Part shown: piece by piece, positions 24,661 to 39,022 of the stretch | Layout: each line of letters starts with the position of its first letter | Position numbering within the stretch: the first letter of the stretch is position 1 | DNA from: Chondrilla cf. caribensis | Lineage: Eukaryota; Porifera; Demospongiae; Chondrillida; Chondrillidae | Reading direction: 5' to 3' | Length of the DNA stretch: 64,000 bases | Assembly (NCBI GenBank): GCA_964020155.1 | Contig: OZ026550.1 | Coordinates: forward strand, 2,640,352-2,704,351 | Made by a program: the position numbers and the translations under genes | Notes under the pieces: generated by a model | Seen by the model: the letters and a program-made list of their open reading frames with translations, nothing else | Told to the model about the DNA's origin: nothing | The model's database searches: none

Positions 24661-25113
24661 GTACACATGGAGGAGACGGTGTCTATAAGTTTATTGCATA
24701 CCCAATTGGGCGCAATAATAATAATAATAATAATCATATTATGAGCAGTAAAGTTACTTTATCTACAAGCACAATTATCAATAGCATAACACTTATGGTA
24801 AAGAACTTAATATAATAAAATACAGTGATTCTGGCTGACACCCTCAAATACATGATATTACACAGTCTGTAGGTTAAACCTGTGTGGAGGAGAAGAAGAA
24901 ATTATTGAATGCAATTGGACCACAGAACAATGCAATGGAAAACTGTGTATATGAACAGAAGTAAGTGGAACAGTTACTATACTTGAACTTAAATATAGCA
25001 TAATATTATTCAACATGTTTTGAACATACTGGTCTGAATATATTGTGTATATTTTGAACATACTGGTCTACCCTGTACACACATACACGTATGCATGTGC
25101 TCGGCTTCTGTGA

Positions 25114-25377
25114 CATGAAACAGGCAACATGTACAGATGCTGACACTACCATAATATTATTATAGGTGCTTTGAAAAGAGAAAGCAGGCCCACATGCACC
25201 TCCTGGAAATGAAATGATGGGTCAGAAAGTTGAAAGGTCACAAAGGAACATGAAACAGGCAACATGTACAGATGCTGACACTACCATAATATTATTATAG
25301 GTGCTTTGAAAAGAGAAAGCAGGCCCACATGCACCTCCTGGAAATGAAATGATGGGTCAGAAAGTTGAAAGGTCACA
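25114..25377. repeat. 135-bp tandem duplication
   Basis: The segment starting CATGAAACAGGCAACATGTA at 25114 restarts at 25249 with almost no change. The related sequences near 7330 and 60255 have one copy only, so the duplication is local and recent. Confidence 0.9.
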
Positions 25378-25379
25378 GG

Positions 25380-25520
25380 AACCTCTTTGATTTGACAAAG
25401 AAACAGGAGCTGTTGGATATACTGGATCAACGAGGACCTCAAGAAGCACTAAGGGATGCTGAAGCTACACACGGTGGGTGCTTTTTGAAGGATTCAGTCA
25501 AACCTTACAATTACATAATT
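25380..25520 (+). pseudogene. Relic collagen-like exon, copy b
   Basis: In one frame the sequence reads E-T-G-A-V-G-Y-T-G-S, a Gly-X-Y run, preceded by a pyrimidine-poor TTTGACA..AG junction, before it loses periodicity and stops. Another frame gives a 71-aa ORF that has no support. Same family as 54472-54560 and 60400-60530. Confidence 0.5.
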
Positions 25521-26061
25521 GGAAGTTATTTCATTAGTTGGGCAACTATGCATGACTTACTAAATCAGTTAACTTTATAATAGCCATAAAAATGAGATGC
25601 AAGTATAATTAAGTTATAAGGTAATTCAGATGGTCATTATGACTGTAGATTTCCATGAGTACTACCCCATGAACATAACAGAGATCCAACATGTTTAGTG
25701 ACTAAGTTCTCAGAGTAAGTGAGTTTACAGCACTCTTCAAGGATTACCAAGAATGTTTATGATGTCCAAAATGCATATGATACCTTGGGTTGAAAGGAAC
25801 TCCTAACCCAAGATTTCTATGAGTGTTAACCTCAAGAATGTTATAATGCTCACACATGAATTATGAACAACTTCTCCACGACATGTCATTTCGATTCCCA
25901 TTCTCATTGCAATTCACCTCAACACTTTAGGTTGCACCACTTGCTGCACCTGTTACAACATCCAATCCAAATACTGACATCGTAATCACTAAATTATGCA
26001 CGGTCATATTGTAATGTCATTAATAATTATTATTACAGCAAATTGCACACATACCGAATTG

Positions 26062-26068
26062 CACAAAC

Positions 26069-26110
<42 letters not shown>

Positions 26111-26129
26111 ACAAAATACACAAACACAC
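26062..26129 (+). repeat. (CA)n microsatellite upstream of collagen copy 3
   Basis: Short CA tract ending about 275 bp before the copy 3 start codon. Confidence 0.95.
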
Positions 26130-26325
26130 ACTTAAATCAACTTGTTTACAGCAAAGCAGAATTTCTATGAATTCCACATTAATGTTTGTGTGGGTATTGA
26201 GTCCTCATTTCAATTCCCATTCTCTATCAGTATCAATGAAAAGCACCATACACATAGCCATACATTGTGAATAACTAGAAATACAATATGAATCTCATTA
26301 AAAGTGGGCCTGTTCTTACAGTGAC

Positions 26326-26362
26326 CATATATAAACGGCCTGTTCTCTTGTGGTTGCCACAA
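26326..26362 (+). promoter_or_regulatory. Core promoter of collagen copy 3
   Basis: TATATAAA near 26328, and TTGTGGTTGCCACAA at 26348-26362; the central A-to-G change leaves the GTGGT/CCAC arms largely paired. Confidence 0.5.
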
Positions 26363-26403
26363 ATAGCACTGAGAAGTTTAGAGTATTGACTGGAGCTACA
26401 GTT

Positions 26404-27974
<1,571 letters not shown>

Positions 27975-30750
27975 CCAGGGGAGGGTGGAACGTCCCTTGA
28001 CTTTTAAATACAGATAAGAAGAAAATTTAGGATTGTCAATGAATTTACAAACATCACACAGTCTCAAAATAAAGAAAAGAAACGTATAAGCAACTAAGGT
28101 GAAAATAGGTAATCATAAGTGGTAACATGTATCATCCATTATAATTATTTATAGGAACTTGAATTATGAAGATGATCAATTTTTAATTATGAAGTTTATG
28201 AATTTAAATTATGATTAGTACCCAATATCCACACTATGTTTATTATAACACCTGTGAAAATATGTAAAACACAACACTGTTATGTACTGAGTGTAGGTAT
28301 TATTATGCTTTTTTCAGTATGCAAAGTAGATGAATACAAGTACCAATTAAATCCTGGTTACTTACTAGTAATTATTAGGCCATTGTATATATGAAACATT
28401 GAATATCTCACAAAACTGACACATTTGACCCAAATTATAATCCAAGCATACATTATCAGCAACGATCTCTCATTTTTCAACTCTGTACAATATAGTGCAT
28501 AGAATATATAGTACATGATAGACGTAAATAATCTGCTATCAGCTAATAATCTAATAAAAAATGATCATACATTGTAGGTTCCATACACTGAGTTATTTTA
28601 GTGGAGAAAACAATTCTGGGGAAACTAGGATCCTGAGTTTCAAAGCCATGCAGGTGAGCATAGGTTAATCCAGTAGATTACCACCAAAATAAACACAGGA
28701 TAACCCAGTAGGTTACAACCCATGATAAACAGAGCTTAACTTAGTAACAACCGATGGATACACAGGTTAACACAGCTAGTATCAGCGCAGGTCAACTCAG
28801 ACTATAACAAAGTTAGTAGCAAACCAGGTACTGTACATGACAAAACAGGTTTTGTACTAAAAGAACAGTCAAACACAATTGTGACAAACTAGTTCAACAC
28901 AGACAAACACAACTAGCAACAGATCAGGACAAAATAAACTAACACAACTGTAGTAGTAACCTAGGTGTACACAGACAAACAGAGGTAGTAATAACCCAGG
29001 TAGATACAGGCTATCACGGGAGTCAGGTGATAACAAACAAGATGAACACAGTCAAAAATACTTGGGTTTTACGTTTCTAGTCAGTATTATAGCCTGTGTT
29101 AACCTGCATATGGTAGTTATAATATGCATGTTGGTCTGTGTTCACTTCCATGGGTTGTATTCTACCTGGGTTTGCCTGGCACCTAAGGTACAGCTGGCTG
29201 TGCAGACTAACAGACTTTTTATGAAATGCTTGAACATGATCAACATCCAATAGATTCTCACAGTATGCTATGTCACTACACAGGAGAGCACATCCACTTT
29301 GTATATAAACAACCAAGGTGCCCACAATCAAATATAGCTAGGGAGAAATTTACCTTCAAACATATCTGTTAACTGCATGTTTTAGCAATGATTCAGGCAA
29401 CACAGGCAAAACACAATAAAAAAACACATGAGGTGAACACAAGCCCACACATGTTGCAACAACCTAAATCCAACCAAAACAACAGTAATTAAGAAAAACT
29501 CAGGAATACAAAGGTCAATCTAAGTGAAACAGGCTGCACCGTTAGTAACAACCGTAAACTCAAATTTCCATGCATTATACTGATTATGGCCTATGTTAAT
29601 CTTGGTAAACACGTAGTCTACCTGTGTTTGCCATTATTAGCTAATTCATTTATGCATTTGCTCAGCTATAAGACTAAGATCTGTTACACAGACACACCAG
29701 GTAGTATTATAACAACAGAGGTGAAAAAGGCACAGGTGGTATATATCAACACAGTTCAACACCAACTAAAACAGCTAGTAGGGACCAAGATGCACACAGC
29801 CTAGGCAGCATAATGCTGCATAGGAACAGAGTCGTGCATGTTAACTGAGTTACTGACTTGCAAAGTTGGCCATAACATAGAAATTTTGTAGGTCAGGGAG
29901 TGCTCTCTATGGGAAATAAGGAGAGAATTTTTCAGCGATATCTACTGATGCATGCACTTACTGATAAAGCAAGCACAAATTACAATGTACTGTGTAGTTA
30001 CATTTAAGGAAGATTCTGTGTGTGGTACCTTACTGGTATATCCATGCAAAGAAGCAAAGTTCAATCTTAATCTTCCTGATAAGGTCATGACTGTAGTGTC
30101 CTGTTTGGTTAGTATATTGGCTATCTAGTGGATGTTAAACTGTAGAGCAAGCTACCTTTAGTCAGTTAGTCAGTTAAACAAGTTCAATAGCACAAGAATA
30201 CTCCGCAAACAAAACAATTAATAGTCACTATTGCCCATTGTTACTACTGCTGCTTGAAAGTTGAATGAAGATACAGAAATTACTGTGAAATATTGACAAA
30301 AGAAGATAATCAGCTTATTGAAGTATTATATAATCAATATAATATGTATTATGGTGAAGTTTGCTTAAACCAACCTTACTATAGTATAGGTTACACGGCT
30401 AATTTTCATCAATCCATGCATACAAAGAAACGGGCTGCCAGTTTGTTGAGTCCCAGGTCACATGCTCTGTCATATTCTTCTAAGTCCGTCCCAGAATTCA
30501 GATATTCTCGCATAGCCCAGATCAATTTTCGCCTCTGATTTGGAATTGGGACTTAGTCCCATTGAGGGAGTGGTCCGATTATAATAGTTAAGTGCACACA
30601 ATTTTAATCAATATATAGTATATGCAATGCACATTGAGGTTAGCATCCAACATTACACCAGCTATAGCACTTAAATGGGGATCAAACTAGAAATGGGATG
30701 TTTGATTATTATAAGGATGACAAAATTATAATAACAATAAATGAAGTCCT
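27975..30750. other. Intergenic 3' flank of unit 3
   Basis: Homologous in pieces to 2374-5870 and 10378-12520. The region 28680-29040 contains an irregular motif series (variants of AACCAGGT and AACACAGNTA), a degenerate short-period repeat. No gene recognised. Confidence 0.55.
28680..29580. repeat. Degenerate short-motif repeat region
   Basis: Many spaced variants of AACACAG/GTAGTAACAACC recur at irregular intervals of about 20-35 bp, on both strands. Similar but shorter runs lie at 4200-4300, 4560-4650 and 12120-12290. Diverged minisatellite; no coding content. Confidence 0.4.
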
Positions 30751-32926
30751 TCAGTGTTGAAACGTTTGATGTATTTTCACTTTTACTTTGTGATACAGTA
30801 CTTGTATCATCCATGCTGCTATTGGTAGGGCAGTGTAGCGTAGTACAAAGTAGACAGATTTTGAGACACTTTGAGTTTTTTCACCGTACTTACTCAAATG
30901 TAGTACAAGTGTGATACTGAAAGTTAGTGATCCAAATCCAAAGACAAGTACGGCTATAAACAAGAGTACCATTATCTGTCGAAATGCATGTTTTGGAGTG
31001 ATTTTGTATTCTGTATTGTTGATGAATATTTGATCAATTGTGAAGGGAATGGATGTTAAGATGATGCATACAAACATTGAACACCACACCGTCAGAATGC
31101 CAAATCCATACAAGTGTGGATTGGCACTCACCATCAAGGCTTGATATGGAAGACATTCCAATAGACCTGCTACACTCAAGTAGATCCCCCAAAGAGATAT
31201 TGTCATAATGATTTTGTGTTGTTTTCTTCCACAACATTTCATTAATATGTTCCATGTTTTGGGAATAGGAAAGGTAACATACTTGCTGTGAACATAGACA
31301 ATTATACTTGAAGTGACTAAAATGTATAGCAAAAGGACATTTGACACTATGCAGTTTCTAATATTCAAATCAGCCGCTCTGTATGGATAACATGTTGTGA
31401 TTTGAATTTTGAAGATGATGTAAATATTAAGGACATGAGCAAGACATGCTACAGCCCAGAAGTATGGTACCTTAGCCTTGTTTCTACTTTGTTGCAGACT
31501 CTTGATAAGCTGTCTTCCCATTGTGTGTAGTAGGAATGGACACAAAAATAATACAGTGCCAATAAGTGCAAAGAATCCTCGATTCGCAATGCCACTATGC
31601 AAACCTCCTTGGGGCATGTGGTTATAGAGCCTAACGTCATATTCAGTTTTTTTCTGCGAGTCCAAGTGCATATACAACACTCCTGGTGACTTCTCATCAT
31701 ACTTCCACTGAAGCTTACTTGAAATAACTGATAAAATCTGTTATTGTGAGAAAGGATTTCATTGGTTAATGAGAAATTTCGAACTTTTTAATACATACTA
31801 ATGGAATAATTAATAAATGAAAATTAAATATTATTATTAAAAGTAAAAAAAAAAAGATGATTAAATATGCAAACCGAAAGTGAAAAATTAATTTCTACTG
31901 TGCCTCTATTATACAGGGCTTTCTAGTATCTTGATTAACTTTCAAGATTATTAATATTATTGAAAACAAGTTAATCAAGTTCAATAACTAGTGAGGCTAG
32001 CTACCACCCCTTGCACACAAATTAAAACAACTGTCACTGAAGTTATTACATTAATTGAAGCTGTTGTGCTCGGATTCCAGCTAAAATTAAAATTCTCGCT
32101 CACCTCTTGTCACTTCAGAGATAAACCTAAATCGATGGCACTTTAGTGATGTGTAAAACTAATGCATTGAGACCAATATGCCTGTTACGTATACAGTAAC
32201 AGTTTTTAAATGCAAACCAGTGTGCACTTTTCTCAACTGTATGTATACATGGATTACATGGTAGTCATTTTTGTTTTGCTCACCTATAAGTATAATTGTA
32301 ATCATTTATATATAATTTCATTATTATTAATGAAACTACCTGAGACATTAATTCACGAAAAGTGCAAAGTATACTCTGAAATAGCTATTTTTAATGCATT
32401 ATAACTTGTTGCTTACCTGTGTGGTTACATCCCCTAGAATTGTATAGTCAATGGGAACAGGTGGGGTTTTGAGGCAAGCGATCTGTGATGGCGGGTAAAA
32501 AGGTGAGGATTCGTTGAAAAGAAGGTAGAAACTCATTGTTGGTAGATATTCACCAAACTCCAAGTAAGAGTAATCTGTTCCCACACAGTGAATAGGAGTA
32601 GTGGTCCACATGTACCACATCATTCTGTAAGAGCTAGAATTTATTTGAGGATATGTCCTCCATGGATAGGTCCCAAGTGAGCACTCTTCAGGAAGTGGGT
32701 CTGCGTAGTTGATGAAGTAGGCTATGATGACACTAGATGGTTTAGCCCGATTGATGGGGTAGAATGCATTGAGAAGTTGTTGATAATTGTCAGGATTAGC
32801 CTTGATGGATTCGAGTAATTCCTTAGGATCATCGCACATCTTGTTGACGACACATTCCCCACAAGCCACTCTTAAACTAGTAAAGAGTGTGAGCAACACT
32901 GTAACTCTGACCAGTACGGTATCCAT
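30751..32926 (-). CDS. Seven-transmembrane protein with Cys-containing ectodomain, copy C
   Basis: Minus strand, exons 32926-32417 and 31737-30751, phase 0, intron 679 bp with consensus donor CAG/GTAAGC; predicted 498 aa, the same length as copy B. The ectodomain keeps GECVVNKMCDDPKELLESI, TDYSYLEFGEYLP and several N-X-S/T sites. The membrane part keeps all seven hydrophobic segments. The charge-rich segment between TM5 and TM6 differs (NNTEYKITPKHAFRQ against KEEEYRITLKQAFRQ). The equal length and conserved frame argue that both copies are, or recently were, under selection. Its 3' end faces collagen copy 3. Ligand and signalling role unknown. Confidence 0.78.
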
Positions 32927-33027
32927 ATCCTGAAATCCGTTGCTTTCATTCAAAACCAATTCTTATAATATTATACATGCAAGACTGACAATCAATAGTC
33001 AGAAATATAACTGAAAGAAAAGAAAAC

Positions 33028-33660
33028 CTCCAGACCCACAAATATTAAATTGAAAATACTCTTCTGGTAAGTTTTCACTTTCAGTCATGTGTCGGTTTTA
33101 ATGTGATGAACAGGTGCCGTGCCAAAATACTTTACCTTGCAGGAATGCTATGTTAAGTATTATGTTTGTAGTATTTTCTTACAAGTTTGGGTCTATTTGG
33201 CAGAAAACATTTTTTCATCAATTTAAAAAATATTAAACATAATTGAAATATTTGAATGTTTGCAAACAATCCTACTATTCTCCAGCCATTGGAATCATAT
33301 AGCTAGAGAATTCCATTGAACGTATCCAAAATTTTTTTCTATATAGCCAAACAACCCTCTTTTCATTCCTATTATTCATTGTCATAGTTATTTACACTAT
33401 AATAGTATGCTGGTTAAGGTATATATGCTTAGACATTTTTCCTACAATGTAGTGCATACGTAGTTGTATGGCACATTGAGTAATGATAATGGTAATCATA
33501 TCTGTCAAACATGGAACACTCCATAACAGAGCATAATATTGGGTTTGGTGCATGTATGTTTAATAACTTAATGAAAATTCCCTTCTAGTGAGTTTTCTAC
33601 TTTTATTCTTGTTTCAGTTTCAATGTGGTCAAGAGGTGCTATAGTACCATATCCTTGCAG
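33028..33660. repeat. Repeated flank block, copy 3 of 4
   Basis: Homologous to 18781-19420 and leads directly into a 7TM exon-1 relic. Confidence 0.7.
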
Positions 33661-33825
33661 TGTGGAGGAAGGCATTGATGAGTTGCTGGTAATTGTCAGG
33701 TTAAGGATGGATTTTATTATTTCAGTAGGATGATTTCACATATTCAACACACATTCCCCACAAACCACTCTCAAACTAGTAAAGACTGTGTGCAACACCG
33801 TAATTATGATCAGTATGGTATCCAT
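33655..33825 (-). pseudogene. 7TM-family exon-1 relic
   Basis: The minus strand reads MDTILIIITVLHTVFTSLRV then a GECVLNM stretch, like the signal peptide and first Cys region of copies B and C, then an in-frame stop and loss of homology after about 55 codons. No exon 2 is found nearby. Confidence 0.75.
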
Positions 33826-34129
33826 TCTGAAGCTATATAGTTCTTCCACAGTGCAGTTCAGTTCAAAACCAATATAATATAACTACTATGTATATTTGAG
33901 ACTGACCATGGTCGGAAATATAAGTGTCAAACATGAAACACTCCAAGCCAGAGCATTATTTCAAAGTTTTGTGTGTATATTTGTCTGAATGAAACTTCCT
34001 TCTGTTAAGTTTCAAAATGATCAGCAGGTGGTATAGAACTTTAACCCTGTTGGTGAAACAATTCCTATTTTGTATTATATTACATCATCATAGTTAGTAC
34101 ACTATACAAAGTATAAGCTTCAGCTAGCA

Positions 34130-34690
34130 TTGGGTTAAACTTTCGTGCATTGCGAGCTTATGCAATTTTCAATTATTTCCTGCGGTTACTGGGTCTTAGT
34201 CTGGTTTGCTAGGCCCTCCAAAATGGGCACCCTGGGCACTGAGGATATTCACAGATGACACTTTCCCAGATTAGCTATAGGAGTGGCTAAAAGTATGATC
34301 TATAATGTGATAGAAGACAGAGAACATAAATGCACGAAATGGAGAGCTGCATCCATAGATTTCATGTTTACCACGCAGTGTGGACACCTTAAATTGGAGA
34401 GCACCTTTATTGTGCTCACAAAAGCAGCAATAGTTAGGGTCCCTTCGCTGTTCCGAAAGACAGTGAAACACTCGGTTTTGTGCCTTGGACAATCTCTTGT
34501 GTCAGCTCACAGGCTCTTCCTACTACAATCTAATCCATTGTTGCAGTGGAGTTTCGTAGATGCAGAGACAGGTGTAGTGAATCGCCAACAATTTCAAACA
34601 TTTGTCACAAAACTGCAGACCCATTGTCCATCTGATTTGAATTTTCAAGGGATGAAACTTTTGCAGATGGCTCCTGCACTGTGAACATGA
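34130..34690 (+). repeat. Repeated block of unknown nature, copy 1 of 4
   Basis: Shares landmarks GGAGTGGCTAAAAGT, ATGATCTATA and ATGGAGAGCTGCATCC with 40130-40590, 41680-42245 and 48450-48975. This copy has the longest open frame (34283-34684, 133 aa, MAKSMIYNVIEDRE start), but the other copies carry frame breaks at different points. It is probably a relic of a gene or mobile element rather than a live gene. Confidence 0.55.
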
Positions 34691-34792
34691 GAGATCAAGC
34701 GTATATAGTTTGCTAGCGAATGTAAATATTTATATAGCCTTGTACATTCCTCAATGTTGTTTGGTATTTTGAGTAGCAAGAATAGTAATTGT

Positions 34793-34793
34793 A

Positions 34794-34869
<76 letters not shown>

Positions 34870-34930
34870 ACACACACACACACCCACACACACACACGCA
34901 CGCATGCACACACACACACGCACACACACA

Positions 34931-35000
<70 letters not shown>
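34793..35000 (+). repeat. (CA)n microsatellite
   Basis: CA tract just after the unknown repeated block; equivalents at 42362-42455 and 49107-49252. Confidence 0.97.
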
Positions 35001-35001
<1 letters not shown>

Positions 35002-35849
35002 ACACACATATATAGACATCCATACAAACATACATATGTACATGCTCACTTCTCCATTTAGTATGCATAAATGGTTCATAGGAGGGTGATACATCAATCC
35101 ACAGATAGATGAGAACTTAATCATGTGACTTTGATCGAACATTAGTGGTATTAATTCACAGGAAAATTGGACATACGTACACCCTCGCGCACACACACAC
35201 ATACACACAAACATACACACACGTATAAATTTCATACACATTCACAGCTTGTGTATGAAATTTCATGTATTAATAGTAGACACAGAACTAGTCCACCATT
35301 ATGATCAAACAACTTTGTTTCACCGTTTTGTTCCACATTATACATCATGTGCAGGTATATTACAATATGTACGAGTATAATTCATATTAATTTTGTGTCA
35401 TGTAAAGTATATGGACACTTTTACACAGGAAGGCATTCTGGAACACCAAATGCAAGATTAATATATATTCCCATTAAGAATGACTTCAAATTGAATGGTC
35501 CAGCCATATTCTGACATACATCATCTATGATAATATCTCACTTTGAATCTCATGAAAACATAGCAAATGATCCACATGAATAATCTGTAACATACATATA
35601 ATCATACATGGTAGGTGCAACACACACTGAGTTCTTCTAGTTTCATATAACCATTTCAGGTAAGCAAGTAGGTTGACAGTTTTTAATGATGATTACATCA
35701 AACACACTAAAAGATTAATGGAAGTAATTATAGCTAGTAGCTACTAAGTACACAGACAAACTTAGATAATAGCTCATGTACACTTTTCCAGCAGTACTAA
35801 TGGACCAAGTAGTAAGTAACAGTTACTCTAAGAAGTACAGGTTGGTTGT

Positions 35850-35940
35850 GCCCTTCGCAGTGTATGGTGTAAACAAGTTGCACAAGGAGATGCTGGGGTG
35901 CATTTCGAAGGCTTCAGTGAAGCCCAGTAAGTAACAAATC
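35850..35940 (+). pseudogene. Relic collagen-like exon, copy c
   Basis: Reads Q-G-D-A-G-V-H-F-E-G-F-S-E-A followed by CCAGTAAGTAAC, which resembles a 5' splice site. Related to 43310-43380, 49945-50010, 54472-54560 and 60400-60530. Only the 3' part of the ancestral Gly-X-Y stretch survives. Confidence 0.5.
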
Positions 35941-36537
35941 ACATTATGGGAAGACATACAGTATTTCATTAGTGGTGGAGCTATGGATGCATCACTAAAT
36001 CAATTACTGTGACAATAACCATAATCATGTCATGTAGGTGCAATTCAGGAGGTCACTCTGACTGCACACAACCATGAGAATCATCATGAACTGTCTAGAT
36101 ATCTCAAGATTTTAGTGGCCAAGTACTAAGTGTGTTTACAGCACCCTCCAAGGGTTATATAATAACTATGCATAATACGTTGTTCAGCATGTTATGATAC
36201 CTTGGGTTGCATGGAAGCAACTCCTACAACTCTTTGTTGACCTTATGAATACCTTAATATTATAATGTTCTCGTGAATCATGAAAACTACTCCTATCACA
36301 TGTCATTCCGAATCATATTCCTTTTACACTTCACTTTTAATTAACATTTACAGTATAAAATGCTCAATATGAAATCATCAAATCAAATCCTGATATAGGG
36401 TACAGCTATATGTGGGTCATATTTTATTCCACAACAATGTATACGTAATCAAAGTTTTTGTCCGACTTCTATTATTAGTAGTAGGTATTATTAGAGTATT
36501 ATTACAACTAGCCACAAAAATCACGAAATGTGCTCCA

Positions 36538-36563
36538 ACACACAGACACACCAACACACACAT

Positions 36564-36598
<35 letters not shown>
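36538..36598 (+). repeat. (CA)n microsatellite upstream of collagen copy 4
   Basis: Ends about 255 bp before the copy 4 start codon. Confidence 0.95.
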
Positions 36599-36775
36599 AA
36601 CGCACACATATTATTCACAATTACTATTGATTCCACATTAATGGTGTGTGAGGGTATGGGATTCTCATATCAATTCCCATTCCGGTAAATATCAACTGAA
36701 ACACCATATATATACACAGATCTACATTATACATAACTGGAAATGCACAATGAATATCATTATAAGTTGGCCTGA

Positions 36776-36811
36776 CTATAAAAACTGCCTGTTCTCTTGT
36801 GGTTACCACAA
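36776..36811 (+). promoter_or_regulatory. Core promoter of collagen copy 4
   Basis: TATAAAAA at about 36777 and the TTGTGGTTACCACAA palindrome at 36797-36811, 20 bp apart. Confidence 0.5.
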
Positions 36812-36853
36812 ACTAGCACTGAGAAATTTAGAGTATTGACTAAAGCTACAGTT

Positions 36854-39022
36854 ATGGCTCTAAGAATTCAGGTCTTTGTACAAGTGGCCCTTATGTTTTG
36901 TGTGGTGACTACCAGTATGGGGGGTATCACTGATTTGCATAAGACAGTTTCAGAACTTGAAAACAAAGTGAAGGTGTCACAAGATGAAATCAAGTCACTT
37001 CACCTGTTGATAAAACAGTTGGAGAAGAGACTACAGCCACTTGAAGCTAAAGGTGAGTTTGGTGGGCTCAAATGTGACCTGTGGTCCCTATTCTTCATGG
37101 CTGTTAGCCTTAGTATCCTTTTTCCATTCACGGCATTTGAGAAGTCCATATCATACTACTAGGTGCATGAGCACTATGATGACCAAACTTTACAAAATCA
37201 CTGATCAACTAATTTAAAATTATGCTCCAGATGGTTTCAAGCTTAGACAATTTGGTGCGAATAAATGATCTGCATCCAAAAAGACTTTAAATGCCTAAAT
37301 TTACTACCCGCCTAAATGTATCTTTCTTTGTTAGTAATACCCTCATTTATATTCATGTACCCATCAGTATGTTACATATTTTGTACACAACAAAGTATGT
37401 ATACAGGCTTCGATCGGCCACAAAATGCACTCATAAGTTTCAGTGGGTGTGTATACAGCTATCTGCCAACACTTGCATAGGTCACATACACACTACTTTC
37501 AGCACTAAATATTGAAATATCGTACATTGGCAACTTCAATTCGATGAACTCCAATGCAAATAATGTTATATTTAAATATCGAGCAGTACTTTATGGCAAA
37601 AACAGTAGAATAGTAATAATAATTTTTAAGAAATGTTTCGATAAAAAAGTAAAATAGATATGATTGTTCATCCATTGCATTTCTAATACACTTATCAGCA
37701 ATAATCTTTGGCTCTCTATGCTCGATAGGAAATTGCTGATAACATACCTCCCAAATAGCATCTACTTTAAGTTTGTTCAGAGCCAGCTTCCCATCAACTC
37801 TTTTGACATAAAAGACGTTTATTCCGTGAAGAGGATCAGAGTAATCTTCCCGCAAGCATTCTATCCTCATGAGTATAATATAGCGTGTGCTGTGCTGCAA
37901 TGAAACTTCAACCTTTACCCTTGATGTATGACGATGTATGAACGTGAACAAATAGTGCAGAATGACTGCAGGTAGAAGCAACTGTTCCAGCAGATGTGCA
38001 AAAACGAATTTTGTTGTGTAGTGTAGCTATCATTTCGCGAATAAAAAGCTCTTAGGTAAGAAATCAATGTCAAACTCTACCTATAACATTCAATGAGGTC
38101 TGAATCCTTTTAATACCTATGTTCCAAATAGTACAACAGCTACGAATAGATATCATCTTGACAAGCAAGGAACTCACTTTAATAGACAGGAGAATCTGTC
38201 CCTGTTGTCTCGTGTACAAACTACTATTCTATTTTGAAAACAGTATGTGTTAATCCATATAATTAAAAATATACATAATCATGTTACTAATTGGGAATAT
38301 ATCGACTCATTGTCTTCTTAACAGATAAACTCTTAGAAAGAACCAGACGACAAGATGATTGCATTTGTCCACCTGGACCAAAAGGGGTTAGAGGAACACC
38401 GGGACTAGCTGGAGTAAATGGAACGAAGGGTGAAAAGGGAGACCCAGGACCACATGGGAAGAGGGGAAAAAAAGGAGATATAGGCCTGCCAGGATCTGCA
38501 GGACTCAAGGGACCACAAGGACTTAATGGAACAAAAGGAGAAAAAGGCAATTTGGGAAATCAAGGAGTTAATGGAACAAAGGGTGAACATGGTGAAAAAG
38601 GACAACCTGGAAATGCCGGACAGAAAGGTGAACCAGGAGAGAAAGGAGTCACAGGATTACCAGGACCTAATGGAACAATTGGTGAAATAGGAAAACCTGG
38701 AAAGAAGGGTGAAATAGGCAAGTCAGGACCAAAAGGTGATAGAGGACCCCAAGGAGATGCAGGACCACAAGGACTACAGGGACTTAATGGAACAAAGGGA
38801 GAAAAGGGTGAACTAGGAGATCAAGGAGTTAATGGAACAAAGGGTGAACGTGGAGATAGAGGACAACCAGGAAATGTTGGACAGAAAGGTGAACCAGGAC
38901 TGAAAGGAGACACAGGCTTGCCAGGACTTAATGGAAAAATTGGTGAAAATGGAAAACCTGGAAATAAGGGTGAAACAGGCAAGCCAGGGCCAAAAGGAGA
39001 TACAGGACCCCAAGGACCATAG
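36854..39022 (+). CDS. Collagen copy 4: secreted coiled-coil / Gly-X-Y protein
   Basis: Exons 36854-37052 and 38325-39022, intron 1272 bp; predicted 298 aa. The signal peptide is MALRIQVFVQVALMFCV and the coiled coil ends QPLEAK. After RTRRQDD comes Cys-Ile-Cys and a second-subfamily collagen domain ([31 protein letters not shown]). Six N-G-T sequons are present and one R-G-D occurs inside GERGDRG. It ends abruptly in GPQGP. Compared with copy 5, a C-to-T change turns CCACAG into CCATAG, so the stop is probably secondary. The intron holds an antisense ORF block. Confidence 0.83.
37505..37981 (-). other. Antisense conserved ORF block in collagen copy 4 intron
   Basis: A minus-strand open frame of up to 158 codons. 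The conserved core is KVEVSLQHSTRYI..DPLHG..KVDAIWEVCYQQ..RNAMDE. Equivalent segments lie in the introns of copies 5, 7 and 8, with indels. GAG/GTATGT inside the core (minus strand) could be a splice donor, so an antisense spliced gene or its relic is possible. Family unknown; the Tyr/Cys spacing faintly recalls ependymin-like proteins, which is untested. Confidence 0.35.

Larger units (their letters stand above)
24665..26061. other. Upstream flank of collagen copy 3
   Basis: Homologous to 6810-8100. Contains an (AAT)n tract, a 135-bp tandem duplication (25114-25377) and a collagen-like exon relic. No intact gene. Confidence 0.6.
32927..36537. other. Region between 7TM copy C and collagen copy 4
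   Basis: Holds flank block copy 3 (33028-33660), a 7TM exon-1 relic, a repeated block of unknown nature (34130-34690), a CA tract and a collagen exon relic (all listed separately). The rest is AT-rich and featureless. Confidence 0.6.

Noticed and set aside
38850..38880. R-G-D in collagen copy 4 as an integrin site
   Set aside because: It is one of many charged triplets (GERGDRG), is not shared by the other copies and would lie within a triple helix; kept only as a note.
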